Counted from the stretch's first letter, positions 9,232 to 20,282 are shown. The stretch: DNA of 64,000 nucleotides from Calonectria ilicicola (GCA_020809705.1 CP085832.1:1550001-1614000), one strand, 5' to 3'. Program-made: numbers and translations. The notes: generated by a model not told the origin, from the sequence alone.

Positions 9232-11322
9232 ATGTTCTCGCCGTCTCTCGCTCGTGATCCAGCCTTTGCGGCCATGCCAATGCCAACCGCGGCCGAGCCC
9301 GGCGGCCCGGGAGGAGGAGGCAGCAGTGCCGGCGGCGCCAGCAACGGGCCGGCGTCGTCCGCCCGCTCCCGGCCGTGTGATACCTGCCGCCTGCGGAAGA
9401 CGCGCTGCGTGCGCGAGGAGGGCCAGTATCGCTGTGTGCTGTGTACCTTTCATAACCAACCGTGTACCTTTCTGCGCGGGCCGACGCCACGCCAGCGTCG
9501 TGTCAACCGGGACCGAGACCAGCCCAGGCAGACGTCAGCCCGCGACGCGAATGACGACCTGTCTGTTCGTGCCGCCGACCAGGACGCGAACGACGCAACC
9601 TCCCCGCCTATGCAGATAGGTGCCAGTGCAAATGGACCTACCGGAGGCTCGCCTGCCTCCAGTCGCCAGGGCGAGTCGGCTTCAACTCCAGCGAGTGTGG
9701 AGGGGAACAACGCTGTGGCGGGCCAGTCGCCCTCGCAGACCCAGTCCGGCCCCAAGGAGAAGATCATCATGGAGGCTCCTAGGCCCAAGATCCTTAGCAA
9801 CACGCTTGGCCTGGACCTGAAGACCCATGCCGAGTACATTGGCCCAACCGACTACCGGGACCCTTTCTTGCTTGACCTCCACCGGCCCAGTCTTCCAATG
9901 AATCAGGATGGGTCCGCTCCTGCAACTCCCTCAACCTACTCGCGTCGACTAAATCACCGGACTGTCTTTCTTGTTCACCCTGATGAGTCTACCGCATCTG
10001 AATCTCGGCGTATAGCTGACCTGGATGCTATCGAGGCCACTGTACAACCCTTAGGACGTACTCTTGTCGACCTCTATTTCCGAATTGTCCACCCTAGCTT
10101 CCCTATTCTCCACAAAGATGTCTTTATCAGCAAGCATCGCCTTTCGCATCGTCATTTTGCCCCGTCACTCCTGGCAGCCGTCTATCTCGTTGCCCTCGAC
10201 TGGCAGTTATATGACAGCTCCCTTGCCGGCCGTGAGATCGAATCCATTCCTGACCCGGCCGCCCTAGAAGAGCTGGCAGAACGTACTATAGCCCAAGATA
10301 TGCGGCGTCCCAAGCTTAGCACCCTCGAAGCCGGTCTCCTACTTCTTCAGCGCAATCGACGTATTGTTGAGACTGGCGTGCATACTCACTTTACCTCTAG
10401 TCGCATGTTTACCGCTCAACTGGTTGCCATGGCTCAAGATTTAGGAATTCATCTCGACTGTAGTTCTTGGTCGATACCGGCGTGGGAAGTAGGACTTAGG
10501 AGAAGGTTGGCTTGGGCTCTATATATGCAGGATCGTTGGGGCGCTTGCATCCACGGGCGACCCTTTCTTATTCAGGACTCGGAGTGGGATGTTCAACCCT
10601 GTACATCTACTGATTATCCCGAGCTCGTCACTAATGAGGATGGTACTCCTGATACCAGCTCAATTATTTCTATCGGATGGGATCTATTCCTTCGCCATAT
10701 AGAACTCACTCATATCTTAAGCGACGTTATTCGTACCTTCTATAGCGCCGCAGCTACTCGAACCGGCGGCACTCTCGACCAAATGGGTGTCGTTGCAGCT
10801 GTTGAGCTAGCAAAACCATTGGTATTCCGGTTGCGTGAATGGCATGCAAACCTACCTCTTCAACTTCAACTTCAGAGCACCAAGCTCCGCGAGCTCTGTG
10901 CGAATGGTGCCCTACATCTTGCTCACGCTGCTGTAGAGATTGCCCTTCATCGGGCACTGATTCGAATTCTTTCCCCGGATACACCGGGCAATCTATACGA
11001 AGTACTGCGCTCAACAGCTCGGGCAAAAGTACAAACTGCAATCGAGCTTCTGGGATCGCTGCGTCCCGAACACACAGCCGCATTCTGGGGAAGTGCTGCA
11101 GCTTACCAAGCAGCCGAAGTGGGATCACTCGCTGGACTGTTATGGGCGACTGCGGACTCATTTGAAGAGATGGACTGGTGCGCAGCTCGTGTTGAGGAGC
11201 TTAGATGGGCGCTCCGTGTTCGTGGCGCTGCGGCTCCGTTTGCTAGGGAGGCCCTCCGCCTCCTCGAGCGTGATATTGGTGGCCTCGGGGTGGTAAAGTC
11301 CAACCCAGAGGTCATTGTCTAA
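9232..11322 (+). CDS. Zn2Cys6 transcription factor, DAL81/TamA-like
   Basis: Single exon, 696 aa, ATG at 9232; an in-frame ATG at 9274 is an alternative. Residues 49-78 form a canonical zinc cluster with Cys49, 52, 59, 68, 71 and 78 (CX2CX6CX8CX2CX6C), followed by basic residues. A Ser/Ala/Gly-rich linker runs to ~165. Residues ~265-520 match the fungal-specific middle homology region, with VHPSFPILHKDVF, LLAAVYLVALDW, LGIHLDCSSW and RRLAWALYMQDRWG. That wording is what I recall from the DAL81/UGA35/TamA group, co-activators of nitrogen catabolic genes; subfamily placement is from memory and less certain than the zinc-cluster call. It acts in the nucleus. In yeast Dal81 helps induce DUR1,2, whose homologue lies 5.5 kb to the left. 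Confidence 0.85.
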   Translation: MFSPSLARDPAFAAMPMPTAAEPGGPGGGGSSAGGASNGPASSARSRPCDTCRLRKTRCVREEGQYRCVLCTFHNQPCTFLRGPTPRQRRVNRDRDQPRQTSARDANDDLSVRAADQDANDATSPPMQIGASANGPTGGSPASSRQGESASTPASVEGNNAVAGQSPSQTQSGPKEKIIMEAPRPKILSNTLGLDLKTHAEYIGPTDYRDPFLLDLHRPSLPMNQDGSAPATPSTYSRRLNHRTVFLVHPDESTASESRRIADLDAIEATVQPLGRTLVDLYFRIVHPSFPILHKDVFISKHRLSHRHFAPSLLAAVYLVALDWQLYDSSLAGREIESIPDPAALEELAERTIAQDMRRPKLSTLEAGLLLLQRNRRIVETGVHTHFTSSRMFTAQLVAMAQDLGIHLDCSSWSIPAWEVGLRRRLAWALYMQDRWGACIHGRPFLIQDSEWDVQPCTSTDYPELVTNEDGTPDTSSIISIGWDLFLRHIELTHILSDVIRTFYSAAATRTGGTLDQMGVVAAVELAKPLVFRLREWHANLPLQLQLQSTKLRELCANGALHLAHAAVEIALHRALIRILSPDTPGNLYEVLRSTARAKVQTAIELLGSLRPEHTAAFWGSAAAYQAAEVGSLAGLLWATADSFEEMDWCAARVEELRWALRVRGAAAPFAREALRLLERDIGGLGVVKSNPEVIV

Positions 11323-12225
11323 ATTTTGGTCTCAATTTCTTGTCAAAACTGGTGGATTTGTTGGAGTGCTTGGGCTTGGCGTTGGCAAAGGATGGCGGAT
11401 GATCATAGGAAAAGGCACGACCCCGATGGCTCAGGGGAGGATCTGCAATATTACGACAATCACTGAATTTGAACGACACATACGATACCAACTGACTTAC
11501 TGTTTTCCGCCTGCAGATGTTTCAGTACAAGCAATATCGGGTCAACTGCCCATATCCAGCTCCAACCGTTTCCCACGATACCAGGTATATATTAGGGAGG
11601 TTGAGGATGCTGTGGGTGTCTTTATGAGAAGAACGGCAGAGTAGGAATATGCGCATAGAGCAGGCTTGCGCGAGCAGAAATGAAATATGATTGACCTAGT
11701 CTCATGTCATTTCGAGGTACGCCAGAGGGCGTGACTTGAGTAAATGGTGATATGGCCTCCGTGTCCACCGACATCTCATGCTATCTATCAGGTTTCCAAC
11801 TCTGCCTGAACTTCCTGAGAAGTCAGAATTGTAGATGTTCTCTTGAAAGCTAACTAGATCGCCGTCGTGGAACGTGTAGGGATCGACAGAGAGTGGAAGA
11901 TATTGGGATCATCAGGTGTAGAGCCCATGCTGAGTTGTGAAAAGTTGACATGTATTTACCACTTGGTGTCAGAGATAAAACTAAAGCAAGGTGGTCGTGG
12001 ATTTATAGCTTATTATTCGAAGTGTTTTTTTTTCTCACCGCATATCTCAAAACTGAGACATCCAGCCAGCCACACTTCGCGGCCACACCACTTTTCCGTG
12101 TTGCGGGGTTCTAGACAGATCTCGATGCAGGGCTGACATGCGGGGAATTTGACTCACTTTCCTGCTATCATTCCCGCTGAGTTTTGATTCCAAACTTCTC
12201 CTATCAAGCATCGGAGACTCTTATC
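11323..12225. other. Intergenic, nothing recognised
   Basis: 3' flank of the regulator and promoter of the SDR gene. Short open frames at 11315-11644 and 11867-12136 show no domain, codon or splice support. No repeats or RNA genes were seen. Confidence 0.6.
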
Positions 12226-13451
12226 ATGGCGCTCAAGGTGATGTTGACCGGGGCTACCGGATATATGTAAGAGTCACTGCCCAGGCCATTCAGGTCTTTG
12301 TAGGGTTGCCACTACGTGCCTGGCTAACGCGACCTAGTGGAGGCTCGGTACTTTCAGCACTACTTGGTTCGACCAATCCTATCGTTAGTCAAATCATCAT
12401 TACGACACCGGTTCGCAAGCAAGAGCACGCCGATGCACTTCTCAGAAAAGGGGTGACTCCGGTACTCTTCCGCAACCTGGACGACTACGAATTCTTGAAG
12501 AGGACGGCCAGCCAGCATGACATTGTCATCCATACGGCCTCCGGGTTCCACACCGCATCGGCAGTCGCGATGATCGTCGGACTTGCCATGAGAAAGCAAG
12601 AAACAAACTGTAGGGTGCACTACATACATGTAGGGTGAATCAGGCATCAGCACCTGGATATGCTTGCTGACAAAAACCGAGACTTCTGGTACCTGGAACC
12701 TCGAGGATTGTGTGGTGGACGCCGAAAGTGATGGCTTGAAGGAGTGGTCTGACGAAGATGACATATGGCAGCACTTACAAAAGCTCGAGAGTCAAGGGCC
12801 TTCCTCTGATCAGCGGAAAACCCTAATCGAAGTCGTCGAAATAGCGGAACGCGAAGGTGTCGAGGCGTACTGTATGATGCCGCCGGACGTGTACGGCCGT
12901 AGCACGGGTGAATTCAACCAGCAACCGGCATACTTGTTCGATCTTATAAACCACGGGCTCAAAGCTGGACATGCAGAGTGCGTGGGTGACGGGTCCGGTG
13001 GCGTTGGCCACGTCCACGTTGAAGATCTTGCCGACGTGTACGAACGCATGGTGTCTAAGATGGTTTTCGACGTGGTTATACCTTCTGGCAAAAAAGGACT
13101 ATACTTTGCCGAAAGTAGATACGATAAATGGCTGGACGTCTGCAAGCTGATCGGTGAGATTGGATTCCAAAAAGGGTATTGGAAAACACCCGAGCCCGAG
13201 CTCGTCACCGTTGAAGATGCGGCGCGGAAGTGGCTTGGGTGGAGCGAAGAGCTGGTAAAGACAAACTTTTGTCTCAGGTAGGCAAAACAGAGCTAGCTAG
13301 CTGCATCAACCCACGCTCACAATGCACCAGGAACAAGACTATTCCGATTCTGGCCCGCAAGTTGGAGTGGAAGCCTGCGCGAGCTAGTGATCGGCATTGG
13401 CGTGAGTTTTTGGAGGACAATTTTGAGGCCATTGTGGGGCATAGGCAATGA
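12226..13451 (+). CDS. Extended SDR / NAD(P)-dependent epimerase-dehydratase-like protein
   Basis: Four exons: 12226-12266, 12338-12629, 12682-13277, 13331-13451 (349 aa). Introns have GTAAGA, GTAGGG and GTAGGC donors; the first has CTAAC and the second CTGAC as branch site. Frame is kept across all joins, restoring YIGGSVL at the first and HTSGTWNL at the second, a characteristic SDR strand. The nucleotide-binding loop TGATGYIGG is at residues 8-16 (GxxGxxG). MMPPDVYGRSTG is the usual extended-SDR PPxVYG motif, and GHVHVEDLADVY follows as in epimerase-like reductases. The C-terminus (ILARKLEWKP) is a standard ending. Cytosolic; the substrate is unknown. No frameshift is needed, so this is an intact gene. 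Confidence 0.85.
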
Positions 13452-13827
13452 AGAATAACCCGGTCTGAAATGGGGCGAATGGCAAATTTTGACCGGAGAA
13501 GATCTTTTAGATGCTTTCATGTCAGTGTTTTGTTAGTTCAGCGGTAGAGTTCTACGCAGACATCACAAATTGACAAGTCGCGTTTGGATTTCAGGCAAAT
13601 TAAAAAAGACATGCATGATGTGGCAAGTTCAGTTTGGTGACAGAAATCATGTTGCAATAAACTTCGACCTATGTAATAATACGGGCTGTCACAGCAGGGC
13701 ATTCCTCCTTCTTCGGGCCTGAGGTACTTAGCCCAAGGTCATTGTACCTTCGTTCAACCAACATCAAGAGACATTGGGCTGGGAGGTTGTAGAAGTGCCT
13801 GGTACTGGCCCCAAAATCTTGATCGAC
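13452..13827. other. Intergenic, nothing recognised
   Basis: 3' flanks of two convergent genes. No open frame, repeat or RNA gene that I can support. Confidence 0.6.
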
Positions 13828-14259
13828 CTATTTTCCGTTGTTGCCTTGAGGTTGGACCCCAGCGTTGTAGGTCCCTTGTCCAGATGAATAAGCTCCAAAA
13901 TTGTAATAGGCTGTTCCACCAGTTGTTTGGTTACCGGCAACAACACCGCTTCCCGAAATAGCGCCGTGGAAGTTGATGCTTCCGGTAATGTTACCAGTTG
14001 CAGGACTTTTGGCTTGATCGTGACCAGACGAAGTTGCTGAGTCGTTTGTCTTGGCCCCTCCTGCCGGTGCTGCGTTGGGTTCAACAGCCTTCATGATATG
14101 CTGCTGAGAAACCCCTGGGCCGTGGTACGGAACGGGGGCAAAGTCCGGACCAGAAATCGGGATGACGGTAGAATCCTGGGTAATAGAAGCCGTAGGGATG
14201 TGAGCGGAGGTGGGAGAAAGTGCGATCTTCTCCTCAGGAGATCTAGGTAGACTAGCCAT
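13828..14259 (-). CDS. Small protein with Gly/Asn/Ser-rich C-terminal repeat-like tail
   Basis: 143 aa from the ATG at 14259, which has a good context (CACAATGGCT). The frame is open further upstream to 14322, but that part lies in a likely 5'-UTR intron (donor GTAAGT at 14355-14350, acceptor CTATTCAG ending at 14277). The N-terminal ~95 residues are Pro/Ser/Ala-rich and look disordered. The last ~50 carry quasi-repeated short strands separated by Gly/Asn turns: GNITGSINFHGAISGSG, VVAGNQTTGG, TAYYNFGAYSSGQG. This suits a small beta-solenoid or an amyloid-type motif. No signal peptide, no membrane segment. I do not recognise a family; the gene call rests on start context, codon quality and the leader intron. 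Confidence 0.6.
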   Translation of the reverse strand: MASLPRSPEEKIALSPTSAHIPTASITQDSTVIPISGPDFAPVPYHGPGVSQQHIMKAVEPNAAPAGGAKTNDSATSSGHDQAKSPATGNITGSINFHGAISGSGVVAGNQTTGGTAYYNFGAYSSGQGTYNAGVQPQGNNGK

Positions 14260-15375
14260 TGTGTCTGACTTGTATGCTGAATAGGTTATCAAGATCTCTT
14301 TGATGACGATGACGGTATTCATTTAATGGAGGAGACCCAACCTGGTCGTACTTACTTGATGCTTAAGTGAAGATGTGAGACAGGTACAGTTGTGAAGATG
14401 TAAAACAAGGATGGATGATCTATTGCTACAGCTGGGAGTGATATCACCTTATATGGGTGATCTGTCGCCCCTGTGTTACTCTTTTTAGGGCACAAATGGA
14501 GCATGTTGGGCATGATTGGTGTGCGTTGCCTGAGAGTAGAAATGCAAGGTCAAGCTGAAAAGGAAAGGCAAACAAATGCGTGTAACAATGAGGCTTGGTT
14601 TGGCCGCTATATCAGTGGACCTGCAGGCATCCGAGTTGTATGTACCTTGTACGACATATCCATAGGAATACCCGGATCTTTACAACAAATCGACGAGACT
14701 TCTTCTGGTCAAGTACCTAGTCTAACTGCGGCTACTATCTAAGATATCTTGATTCATAACGCCGGCATTAAGCCAGCATGGTTGTTGTAGGCTGGGGCAC
14801 CAGGAGTATCTCCAATCCCATAATCCAGTGACAGACATACGCACCACCATATCTTTACATTTAGAAGCAGTATAACACGGCTAGATGCGTCAGTGGGATC
14901 CGTACGGCAAACAGACCACTAATGATCGCACAAGGCTCGTATTCGTAGAGATGAATGCAAGTGCTCCCCACCCTGAGGCCGTTTCGGAACAAAGACTGGG
15001 CCTAAAAGTTAGCGAATTGGTTTGTACTTCTAACAGTGATGAGACCAAGTGCCACTGCAGCACTAGGCACGTCACAGCCGTGTCGCAGCCGTATGCAACC
15101 TGCCTACGGGTGGTGCTACCATCACAACGAATGCGCATCCGTGGATGTGACAGCCCAGTTGGTTAGAATTGGTCCCTCAGAATACGAGCGGTATGAGGAA
15201 GCCAGTACAAACCCGAATAGAGTTGCACTGCACCATGAAACCATATTTCGGAGGCTTTAGGTCCAAGACCTAAGATGTGACAAAATGTCAAGTCCAGGAT
15301 AAGCAATGAAGTTGCAAACGTAATCCAGTGGCTTTATAAATCTGCAATTCTGGCTCGGGGCTCAACCAATTAGAA
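14260..15375. other. Intergenic, nothing beyond the leader intron of the small gene
   Basis: 14277-14355 is the likely 5'-UTR intron of the small gene on the minus strand. The rest has short frames on both strands without support. The tRNA-Asn gene starts at the right end. Confidence 0.55.
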
Positions 15376-15460
15376 TCCCCTGTGGCCCAGTTGGCTAAGG
15401 CGTATGACTGTTACCAAATGGCACATCATAAGATCGGTGGTTCGAGCCCACCCGGGGGAG
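15376..15460 (+). tRNA. tRNA-Asn(GUU): tRNA-Asn(GUU), copy 1, with 11-nt intron
   Basis: A full cloverleaf can be drawn: acceptor TCCCCTG/CGGGGGA with discriminator G, D arm GCCCAGTTGGCTAAGGC, anticodon stem TATGA/TCATA, T arm GGTGG-TTCGAGC-CCACC. The anticodon GTT is at 15410-15412. An 11-nt intron (CCAAATGGCAC, 15414-15424) follows position 37, the standard nuclear tRNA intron site. A long T-run starts at about 15481 and serves as pol III terminator. Four further copies lie at 31-36 kb. Confidence 0.93.
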
Positions 15461-15981
15461 CTTGGTTTCTCTTTTTGCAGTTTTTTTTTTTGAGAGGGCA
15501 TCTTTTTGGGTTTTGGCCTGAAATTTTTTCTCCCATTTATCCAGAATCTATCTACCATTCTTTGAGAGCAATGCCATAAATAATCTGGCAGTAGCTTCAA
15601 ATGCGTAATACAGTGGAAGTGTCGTGGTAGCGACCTGTGGGACACATGTCTCAAATCTTTCGGACCCAAGGGTGGAGACACTGCCCAGATCGTACATTAA
15701 AAGACCGTAAAGTAGAATTGCAGTGATTTTAGTATGAATTAAATAACAATCGGAAATCTTTTAAAAACGACTGTCTACTAAAAAGGCTCGGACAGTGAGG
15801 CCAAGCCTTAGACATCTAATTCACTCCCTCATCAATTGCCGTGCCGTGAAACCAAAACAAGATTTCGCTTCAATCTTCTTGATAAAATAATTATTTGCAT
15901 AATCTCGCGAGCAAATTTATTTTGTATCCGTCGTAGATAGAAGTCTGATTGGTCTCCGTGGCACAAAGGTGGGTTCACGGC
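15461..15981. other. Intergenic, nothing recognised
   Basis: 3' flank of the tRNA with T-runs, then AT-rich DNA up to the stop codon of the membrane protein gene. No supported gene. Confidence 0.6.
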
Positions 15982-16464
15982 TTAAAAGGGTGGGCGATAA
16001 CCCCTTCGGCCTCGATCTGTTTCGGAATACACGTGGGATGGAGATGAATGCCTATGACGGCTACGTGACTGCGAGTCCCGGATGATGACTGGCGGTGGAA
16101 CAGAAATGCTGGAAGAGCGACGTCGGGTATGAGAATGGTGATGGTGACGGCGGCGATGAGGATCATCTCGGTACCACTTTTCTGTTCCGCCTTCCTGTGG
16201 AGGGGCGCCTAGGTTAAAACACGACCGAATTATCCAAAGAAGGAGCAGAAATCCTGCAATTGACCCGATGACTATACCGGCGATAGCGCCGCCGCTGAGA
16301 TCGGTGCCGCCGCCATTGTCGATTGTAGTAACCACGGTGACTGTCGCTGTCGGGGCATCTTGCCGTTGCACTAGTATAGGCGGGTCACTGAGAGTTGGGG
16401 TTGGTGGAAGTCGACCAAAGATCTTGGCCAACTCCTGACCAGGCAAAGATAGAAGCGGAGCCAT
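15982..16464 (-). CDS. Small single-pass membrane protein with basic His/Arg/Ser tail
   Basis: 160 aa from the ATG at 16464 (context ATCATGGCT); an upstream in-frame ATG at 16542 is less likely. Residues 1-~55 are Pro/Thr-rich, ending with QRQDAPTATVTVVTTIDN. One hydrophobic helix at about 58-80 (GGAIAGIVIGSIAGFLLLLWII) is preceded by a Gly-rich LSGGAIAG motif common in fungal Mid2/WSC-like and other single-pass surface proteins. The cytoplasmic side is very basic and His-rich (RRRHHHHSHTRRR) and then Ser/Arg-rich. No N-terminal signal peptide is evident. The layout suggests a small plasma- or vesicle-membrane protein with the basic tail in the cytosol. Function unknown; I do not assign it to the stress-sensor family. 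Confidence 0.7.
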   Translation of the reverse strand: MAPLLSLPGQELAKIFGRLPPTPTLSDPPILVQRQDAPTATVTVVTTIDNGGGTDLSGGAIAGIVIGSIAGFLLLLWIIRSCFNLGAPPQEGGTEKWYRDDPHRRRHHHHSHTRRRSSSISVPPPVIIRDSQSRSRHRHSSPSHVYSETDRGRRGYRPPF

Positions 16465-18345
16465 GATGTGTTTGTGGTGAGGGCATCGACGTGCAGGCCA
16501 TATGGTAGCGGGAAGAGAGTATACGAGACAAAACATGTACATCTAAAATAGAGAGGCGAGGTCGCTAATTTATAGGCACATGAATTATAAATCCAGTATG
16601 AAGGGAACCCTCGATTCAGGATACAGCAGTGACGCCAAAACGTCATGGGAGCGTCAGCTCTGGTCGAGACCCAGCGCCATGTTGAGCATTCCGTATTGTC
16701 TGCAAGCCGCTGCAGCGTTATTCAACTTGATCCTTGCTCGCGGCTGCCTCGGTAGAGGTTCTGGTATGAGCAACTCCAGGGATTCGATTCCAAAAGATGT
16801 CTCGGTATCTGTCGATGCCGGGATTGCCTGTTGACCACAACTAACTAGTTCCTACTCCTATTGGGGCTATCAATCGATGACGTCTGGATGTCCCCACAAC
16901 TGCACAATCACCAACATTTCCTCCACCCTCCCGCATATCGTTTGGTTCAATGCTCAGCTGTTGGAAGATTTGTCCATCTCAAAGTCACATCGAAACGTGC
17001 GGGGTCTGCGTTGGTGTTTAATGGACCTCGATCGAGATGTGAAACGCTGGCCAATGCCTAATCATATCGCACCAGTGAGATCGGCCTGCAGGTGGGAAAG
17101 CATGTTGCAGCTCTCCACGATATACCCTCCATTATCCAGATATAGCTTGAATTGGTCCCCCCAGATTGACGTTGAGAAGTCAAATCAATTCAAAGTCAAG
17201 TGCGCCATGATAATTATTCTTTGGTAGCATTTAGCTCACATATCAAGCGAATATGCTTAATTCTTTCCAGTTAAAAATTTAGGAAGACTCGGGTGGTGTG
17301 GTCGTCGGCTAATTGAATGTCAGATTGGCTTCTGGATCTAGAGATGGTGTGGGGTCAAGTGATTCGGATAGCGGTCGATCTCTTGTTTACAGTGATAGCG
17401 ATTATGCCATGAGAGAATAGAAATGGGATTCTATTAACTATATGTATCCTTTTGGAATAGCTTGCAACAACCTACCACAGGATTTACGGATATACCTTGC
17501 TGGATAAGCCATTTGGTGCACCCAACACCCGTGATGGCGTTATCAACCTTTGACAAAACAAAGCACTGAAGACATGGCCAGTTATATCCCTGAATTAAAG
17601 GTCCTCAAACTCCACTTATGGAAAATTTTGAAAATTTTCATTTCTATATTATGACTAGTATTTCCCCCAGGATCACTTTAAGGGAAGTCGAAGAGGAAAA
17701 TAGCGTTTGTGCCAATTTTTATGGAGATCGGCTGCTCTGATTAGATCTATGCATCGATCCCCGGGTAATTTATGTCATGATAAGCTTGAATTTGGCCACT
17801 GCAGCTGCGTTATATGACTTCCATAAAGGTAAATTACATACAGTTGCCGTATTCGGAGGGTTATCAAGCTCCAGCGCGTCCCAAATACACCGAGGTGGGT
17901 GATTTTAAGAGTGGGACACACGGATCGGCGATGTTGCTCCAGGGTCCTGTGTAGATTCCGCTTCAGCTCCTCGAATTTTTGACGATTTGACCTAAGATAA
18001 ATTAGCGGCACTCTAAGCTGCAATTGGAAGAGAATCCAGTGGACTAGTGATTCAAACTAAGCCAGCTCGCAAGGGTCGCTCTGATGGCACTGGTAGAAAT
18101 TGCACCGAATTTCCAATTGGCAGCCATCTCCCCCACAGCAAATCGAGACACGCGGATTTCCTCCGCGGTGGGGTCCCCAGAGAGCACTGGAACCGTGGGA
18201 CCTGGTGCCACCACCAGCTTCATGTTGCGACGCCAGACAGGGGATGTTCCAGAGAGGCAGGATATCATGTTACTTTTAATTCCCACCTTATTTCTACCGT
18301 TGCTCTCCCTTTTCATCCCATAATGAACTGTTGGCTCGTCTCTTC
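16465..18345. other. Intergenic, nothing supported
   Basis: 1.9 kb between two divergent genes. Frames at 16861-17227 and 17775-18023 have no domain or splice context. A CGG-N7-CCG motif near the flavin monooxygenase start is listed separately. Confidence 0.55.
18153..18165. promoter_or_regulatory. CGG-N7-CCG inverted motif upstream of flavin monooxygenase
   Basis: CGGATTTCCTCCG, about 180 bp upstream of the ATG at 18346, has inverted CGG half-sites spaced by 7 nt, the format bound by dimeric Zn2Cys6 regulators. A further CGG at 18166-18168 abuts it. No cognate regulator lies in the immediate cluster. Confidence 0.25.
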
Positions 18346-20282
18346 ATGGCGCCCACTAACCCGCGAGACCAGAGCGTCGCCGTAATTGGCCTTGGTATGC
18401 CCAATCAACTCGGAGGACTCGTTGAAGGTGCCACTGCTGACCGACTTGGATTTAGGGGCCATGGGCATCGTGACAGTGAAGAATCTGCTCGAGGAAGACT
18501 TCAATGTCACTGGTTTTGAACGCAGCGCCTATGTCGGCGGGCTGTGGCATTTCACAGAGGATCAAGAAACACTAAGCGTGCTCAAGAGTAAGTCGCTGGC
18601 AGCATCTCGTATTAATCGGCATCACTGCCGCATTTTCTATTTTACATTCTGACAATTTGCAGCCACCGTCGTGAATGTTTCTATTGCTCGGGTATGAAAA
18701 TCCCCTCAATCAAATTTGCCGGTCATTGCACCCGGGGTCTTACGATTGTTAGGGTTCATATACGGATTTCCCTTTTGAGAGGGGTGAGTGTACCGAGAAG
18801 TGAACCAACCCCAGTTTATCTGACGCCGGCGCAAGGAACCCCATCTTTTTGCTCAGCGCAAAAGGTCAACGAATATCTCGAGAGTTATGTCGACCACTTC
18901 AAGTTGCGGTCGCATATGCGCCTTAATACTGCCGTGAAGCGTGTCGTGAGGGAGCATCAGCTGGACAAGTGGAGGCTTGACTTTGAGTTTGCCGCTTCTA
19001 AATACTTTGACAAGGTAGTCATTGCTACCGGACCGCACCATGACCCAATTATCCCCGATATCCCAGGATCTAGCCTTTTTGCGGGCCAGATAATTCATTC
19101 CAAGACGTTTAAGCGGTGTGCAATATCGGCTTTAAGTTTCACGTGGGTAAATTGCTGATAATACATAGGGCAGACGATTTTTCCGGAAAGAAGGTGATAG
19201 TTCTCGGGCTAGGAAATACGGGCAATGATATCGCCGAAGAACTGATCGGCAAGGCCTCCAGTGTCACTATCGCTCACAACCATGGCGCTGTTGTGGTAAG
19301 TCGTGCGCCTCTGTTTGATGCACTCTTCTAATGACACTAGTTACCCCGAAACCGTGACAAAGCTACAGGTGCATCAAGCCTCAGTTATCGATTCTCGTTA
19401 TTGATTGGCTTCCTTGAATCATGGTACCCATCATATTCCGAGTATTTGTTCAACCAAAAAGCAAAATCCATCATGCACGGTGCCTTTGGAGAGCCAGACC
19501 CGGCATGGCAGCTAGACCCTGCGCCCTCAATAAAAGTTGTCAACCCTGTGGTTTCCGATACCCTTATCAGCAGACTTCGTTCTGGCGACATACACTCCGT
19601 TCCAGGCGTCAGGCAGATTGTCGGACCCAATGCAGTTGAGTTGGAAGATGGCCAATTTATAGAAGCGGATGTTATCATCTGCTGCACCGGTTACAAATAT
19701 GGCTTTGATCTAATTGAGTCGGAGGAGAATCCAACAGCTGAAAAATCACCCATTTGGCTAGCTGCATCGGGATCCAAGGGCAGAGCGTTGCCTCGCCTAT
19801 ATCAGAACATCTTTTCTCTGAAAGAGCCGAACTCTCTGGCATTCCTTGGGTGCGCATGGTTTGTGACCAGTGCATTCTCGCTTGCCGATATTGCAAGCAT
19901 GTGCATTGCTCAGGTATGGGCAGGGCATTCAAGTCTTCCACCTCAGGCAGAGATGGAAAAATGGATGGATCGTCAGGAGAAACGCATTAGTAGTCTTGCG
20001 CAGCGAGGAACTGTCATTCCTGCCTCTGTTCCTGCCCGTGAGTGGCTGATCTGGGCCGACAAGACAGCTGGTATGGGCGTGGAGGAGCATTTAGGCTGGG
20101 GGTGGAGAGGTTGGGCGTTTTGGTTAAAGGAGAGATCGCTGTGGAGCATGTTGATGGATGGACCCCAGACATCAACTGTCTGGAGGCTTTTCGCGGGCAA
20201 GCGGAAGAACTGGAATGGTGCACGGGCAGAAATTGAGTATGCCAATGCAAGCTTTTTTGAAGATAAAGATAAGGAGGACTGA
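18346..20282 (+). CDS. Flavin-containing monooxygenase (FMO-like)
   Basis: Seven exons: 18346-18394, 18456-18587, 18663-18691, 18753-18783, 18857-19115, 19169-19295, 19341-20282 (522 aa). Six introns with good donors (GTATGC, GTAAGT, GTATGA, GTGAGT, GTGTGC, GTAAGT); phases agree throughout. The FAD loop VIGLGAMG (GxGxxG, ~14-21) is created by the first splice. The FMO fingerprint FxGxxxHxxxF is met by FAGQIIHSKTF just before intron 5, and the NADPH loop VLGLGNTGND lies just after it. ADVIICCTGYKYGF is the usual ATG-like motif. It should oxygenate a nucleophilic N or S centre using NADPH and O2, or act as a Baeyer-Villiger-type enzyme. The fourth intron is taken as 73 nt; a 31-nt alternative is too short. 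Its stop is 290 bp from that of the P450. Confidence 0.88.

Noticed and set aside
15382..15579. Open frame starting with the peptide AQLAKAYDCYQMAHHKIGGSSPPGG, also seen at 32892, 34561 and 35465
   Set aside because: The shared peptide is simply the translation of the tRNA-Asn gene; there is no protein family here.
18784..18814. 31-nt alternative fourth intron in the flavin monooxygenase
   Set aside because: Too short for fungal splicing; the 73-nt choice has a branch site (CTGAC) and pyrimidine tract before CTCAG.
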